In this document: one piece after another, positions 7,107 to 8,443 of the stretch
Layout: each line of letters opens with the position of its first letter
Position numbering within the stretch: the stretch's first letter is position 1
DNA from: Collinsella aerofaciens
Lineage (GTDB): Bacteria; Actinomycetota; Coriobacteriia; Coriobacteriales; Coriobacteriaceae
Direction of reading: 5' to 3'
Assembly (NCBI GenBank): GCA_905213725.1
Contig: CAJMJM010000079.1
Span: forward strand, 1-8,443
DNA: 8,443 bases
Notes under the pieces: generated by a model
The model's input: the letters and a program-made list of their open reading frames with translations, nothing else
Database searches by the model: none
What the model was told of the DNA's origin: nothing
Translations under genes and position numbers: made by a program

Positions 7107-7216
7107 GGGAGCCTCCCAACCTCGTTGCGGCGCGGCTGCGCCTATGGCACTTCGACATCATTGTCGCAGCCCCGACCCGCGGTCACGAGCGGGGGCTCCT
7201 ATCTTTTTAGTGCCCT
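7107..7216 (-). promoter_or_regulatory. Left-end leader of element 1 with two hairpins
   Basis: A non-coding leader of the transposase. AGCC and CCCGC (7168-7171, 7176-7180) pair with GCGGG and GGCT (7189-7193, 7194-7197). Next to the start, GGGAGGCTCCC (7117-7107) is an inverted repeat that contains the Shine-Dalgarno, so the ribosome site could be partly masked in read-through transcripts. Confidence 0.45.
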
Positions 7217-7229
7217 CGGATTGGGTCAT
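7217..7229 (-). repeat. Terminal/subterminal inverted repeat, LE copy
   Basis: CGGATTGGGTCAT on the plus strand, exact inverse complement of 5709-5721. On the minus strand the tip reads GCTATGACCC, giving TATGAC as a possible -10 for a circle-junction promoter. Confidence 0.85.
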
Positions 7230-7230
7230 A

Positions 7231-7291
7231 GCGTCTGTCGTTGCCAAAACATCGGCGCTTCCGTTGTTGGCGCTTGGGGACGTTCCTTTTA
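7231..7291. other. Spacer between the two IS elements
   Basis: About 60 bp of presumably original target DNA. It has a direct repeat of GGCGCTT (near 7254 and 7269) and no reading frame. No hairpin as strong as those left of element 1 is visible. Confidence 0.5.
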
Positions 7292-7306
7292 ATATGAGCA
7301 GGACAT

Positions 7307-7312
7307 TGTCAA
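7307..7312 (-). promoter_or_regulatory. Outward -35 box (TTGACA) at RE of element 2
   Basis: TTGACA on the minus strand. The preceding context (CTC directly 5' of TTGACA, about 14 bases from the hairpin) is shared with element 1. Its -10 partner would come from the left end, outside the window. Confidence 0.5.
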
Positions 7313-7323
7313 GAGGCAAAATC

Positions 7324-7355
7324 GGGCCTGGCCCCAACGATATGGGGTCAGGCCC
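7324..7355 (-). other. 13-bp GC hairpin closing the non-coding end of element 2
   Basis: GGGCCTGGCCCCA (7324-7336) pairs with TGGGGTCAGGCCC (7343-7355) around ACGATA, with one non-Watson-Crick pair (7331/7348). The position equals 5739-5774 in element 1 but the arms differ in sequence. Confidence 0.75.
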
Positions 7356-7610
7356 TCTCCCTATATCAACCCGTCCGCGGCGACCTCGGCGTGTCTTCCC
7401 GACGCTCGTCTTTGCAGTTTAATATCCGCCCGTGGCGATCTCTCGCTGGGCAATCCGTTGCTACGGCTGAGGCTTCTTCGTCGAACCGACAGTCTGTGCA
7501 CGCGTGTGGCGCCCTGGGCGCTCGCAGAAAAGGGACCTGAGGTTCGCCTCAACGGCTTCGGATCCAACCGCTTCCGGGGTGATCGGCTTATGTGCGGGGG
7601 GACCGCCCCC
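7356..7610 (-). ncRNA. Probable seekRNA/bridge-RNA region of element 2
   Basis: About 255 bp without a supported gene, downstream of the second transposase. It aligns in blocks with 5775-5984. Minus-strand words in order are ACAGACT (7497-7491), GCGGATAT (7430-7423 region), AACTG, GCGTCG, GACACGCCG and GACGGGTT. A GCGCC/GGCGC hairpin (7510-7522) occupies the place of the GCGGA/TCCGC hairpin in element 1. The word ATATTAAA (7425-7418) equals this element's own RE junction (7295-7288). RNA ends are unknown. Confidence 0.68.
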
Positions 7611-8443
7611 CTACGCCTCCTCGGCCATGAGGCCGACCGCCCACACCCAGCAGGCGAGCTCGCGCGCCGTGGCCACGTTCGCCTTGTTGTTGTGGACCCC
7701 GCGCGCGAGCAGCGCCTCCCGCCTCTCGACCAGCCTCCGCACGCCCTTGGCGGCATGCCTGCGGGCGCCCGGGTCCGGGGCCTGGCCCCTGGCGAGGTCC
7801 TTCGGCCGCGCGGAGCACGTCAGGTAGTGCCACGCGGCCTCGACCAGCGCCTTCCTCAGGTGTTTGTTGCCTGCCTTGGTGATCGCGCCCCTGCGGTCGC
7901 TCTCCCCGCTGGAGTGCTCGGAGGGCGTCAGGCCGACCCACGCGGCGAACGAGCGGGCGTTCCTGAACCTGGAGAACTCGCCGGCCTCGAACACGAGGTC
8001 GGCGGCGGTCGCGGTGTCGACGCCCTTGAGGCAGCGGAGGGAGTCGACCCTCCTCCTCCACCTGGGCTTGCGGGCCTCGCCCTCGACGAGCCCCTCGAGC
8101 CGCGCCTTCTCCTCCGCCGCCCGCCTGACCGCGTCGACGTAGTAGGCGAGCACCTCGTTGTCGGCCCCCTCCGCGAACCTTATCGACTCGATCCAGGACC
8201 AGTGGGCCCGGGTCCAGTTCCCCTTCCTGCGTCCGGTGGGCGTCCTCTCGTCGAAGACGAGCCCGTGCCTGAGCAGGAACTTGGAGAGCCGCTGCTTCGA
8301 GCGCGAGAGGTCGTCCCTCGCGTCCTCGAGCGCCCTGGTCAGGTCGCGGGCGGCCTCGCACTCGTCGTCGGGGACCCACACCTCGACGACGTTGCCGACC
8401 GACAGCATGCGGGCGAGGAACTCGGCGTCGTTGCGGTCGTTCT
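7611..8443 (-). CDS. IS110-family transposase (element 2), N-terminus cut by window edge
   Basis: 276 residues plus stop are visible. The frame enters at the edge with NDRNDAEFLARML, the third and fourth acidic positions of the DEDD RuvC-like domain; the first two (Asp, Glu) lie outside. Then come the helical region with KQRLSKFLLRHGLVFDE and the C-terminal domain with LRCLKGVDTATAADLVFEAG, AAWVGLTPSEHSSG and AITKAGNKHLRKAL. The frame is open to the edge, so the first in-frame ATG (8408) is internal and not the true start. It is homologous to the transposase at 5985-7106 along the whole visible length; it has ITKAGN where that one has ISGAGN. No disruption is seen. Confidence 0.92.
   Translation of the reverse strand, partial: NDRNDAEFLARMLSVGNVVEVWVPDDECEAARDLTRALEDARDDLSRSKQRLSKFLLRHGLVFDERTPTGRRKGNWTRAHWSWIESIRFAEGADNEVLAYYVDAVRRAAEEKARLEGLVEGEARKPRWRRRVDSLRCLKGVDTATAADLVFEAGEFSRFRNARSFAAWVGLTPSEHSSGESDRRGAITKAGNKHLRKALVEAAWHYLTCSARPKDLARGQAPDPGARRHAAKGVRRLVERREALLARGVHNNKANVATARELACWVWAVGLMAEEA

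Larger units (their letters stand above)
5707..7230 (-). mobile_element. Complete IS110-family element, IS1111-like group (element 1)
   Basis: About 1.52 kb with one transposase gene on the minus strand. The right end (3' of the transposase) is at the left, near 5707; the left end is near 7230, and each could shift by a few bases. The RE boundary is set where this element and the downstream one stop resembling each other: both have TTGACA, then 9-10 bases, then TCATAT on the minus strand, and diverge beyond it. A 13-bp inverted repeat (5709-5721 and 7217-7229) lies at or just inside the ends. There is no obvious target duplication, as expected for this family. The longer non-coding end lies downstream of the transposase, as in the IS1111 group. 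The transposase is intact, so the element may be active. Confidence 0.85.
7292..8443 (-). mobile_element. Second IS110-family element, cut by the right edge (element 2)
   Basis: Same orientation as element 1 and built the same way: ATATGA tip (7292-7297), outward TTGACA (7312-7307), GC hairpin (7324-7355), long non-coding region, then the transposase on the minus strand. The left end lies beyond 8443. The sequence is diverged from element 1, so this is a related element and not a duplicate. Confidence 0.8.

Noticed and set aside
6220..7161. 313-codon minus-strand frame over the first transposase
   Set aside because: It is an Arg/Gly-rich shadow in another frame of the 373-aa transposase, without domain motifs.
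5893..7240. GTCTGTCG shared by the RNA region (5893-5900) and the right flank of element 1 (7233-7240)
   Set aside because: It is an 8-base match, but in the same sense as the first guide, so both would pair with the same DNA strand. Most of it (AGTCTGT) is also conserved in element 2, so it looks structural. Worth revisiting if more flanks become available.
7588..8379. 263-codon minus-strand frame over the second transposase
   Set aside because: Arg/Gly-rich shadow; the frame ending at 7611 carries the IS110 motifs.

Overview
The window is a piece of a high-GC bacterial chromosome. The gene content and style (class A penicillin-binding protein with an acidic, Thr/Pro-rich tail, a long U32 protein, a KMSKS-type tyrosyl-tRNA synthetase, GC-rich IS110-family elements) suggest a Gram-positive actinobacterium of the Coriobacteriia, such as Collinsella. 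This is inference; no rRNA or other taxonomic marker is present.

Layout. Positions 1-2191 (minus) hold a class A penicillin-binding protein whose C-terminus runs off the left edge. It is divergent from a U32-family protein at 2231-4189 (plus), which resembles the RNA-hydroxylation branch of that family. After a 96-bp gap with a candidate extended -10 promoter and a leader hairpin comes tyrS at 4286-5497 (plus), closed by a strong rho-independent terminator at 5525-5559. These three are housekeeping genes for cell wall, RNA modification and translation. Positions 5561-5701 are non-coding but carry a perfect 12-bp palindrome and a roughly 100-nt nested hairpin.

From about 5707 to the right edge the window is mobile DNA: two related but diverged IS110-family elements in the same (minus) orientation, about 60 bp apart. 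The first (about 5707-7230) is complete, with a 373-aa DEDD transposase, a 13-bp inverted repeat and long non-coding ends. The second (from about 7292) is cut by the right edge. Both have a long non-coding stretch downstream of the transposase (about 210 and 255 bp), the arrangement of the IS1111 group, whose guide RNA (seekRNA/bridge RNA) is encoded there.

The main discovery lies in these non-coding ends. The two stretches align in blocks although the elements are diverged, and each ends in a GC-rich hairpin with a different sequence but a preserved stem. At the same aligned position each carries a short word that matches that element's own insertion junction: CTCATAT in element 1 (5832-5838 and 5704-5710) and TTTAATAT in element 2 (7418-7425 and 7288-7295). 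The bases that differ between the two elements differ in step with the flanking DNA. That is what a programmable target guide should look like, and it also locates the element ends.
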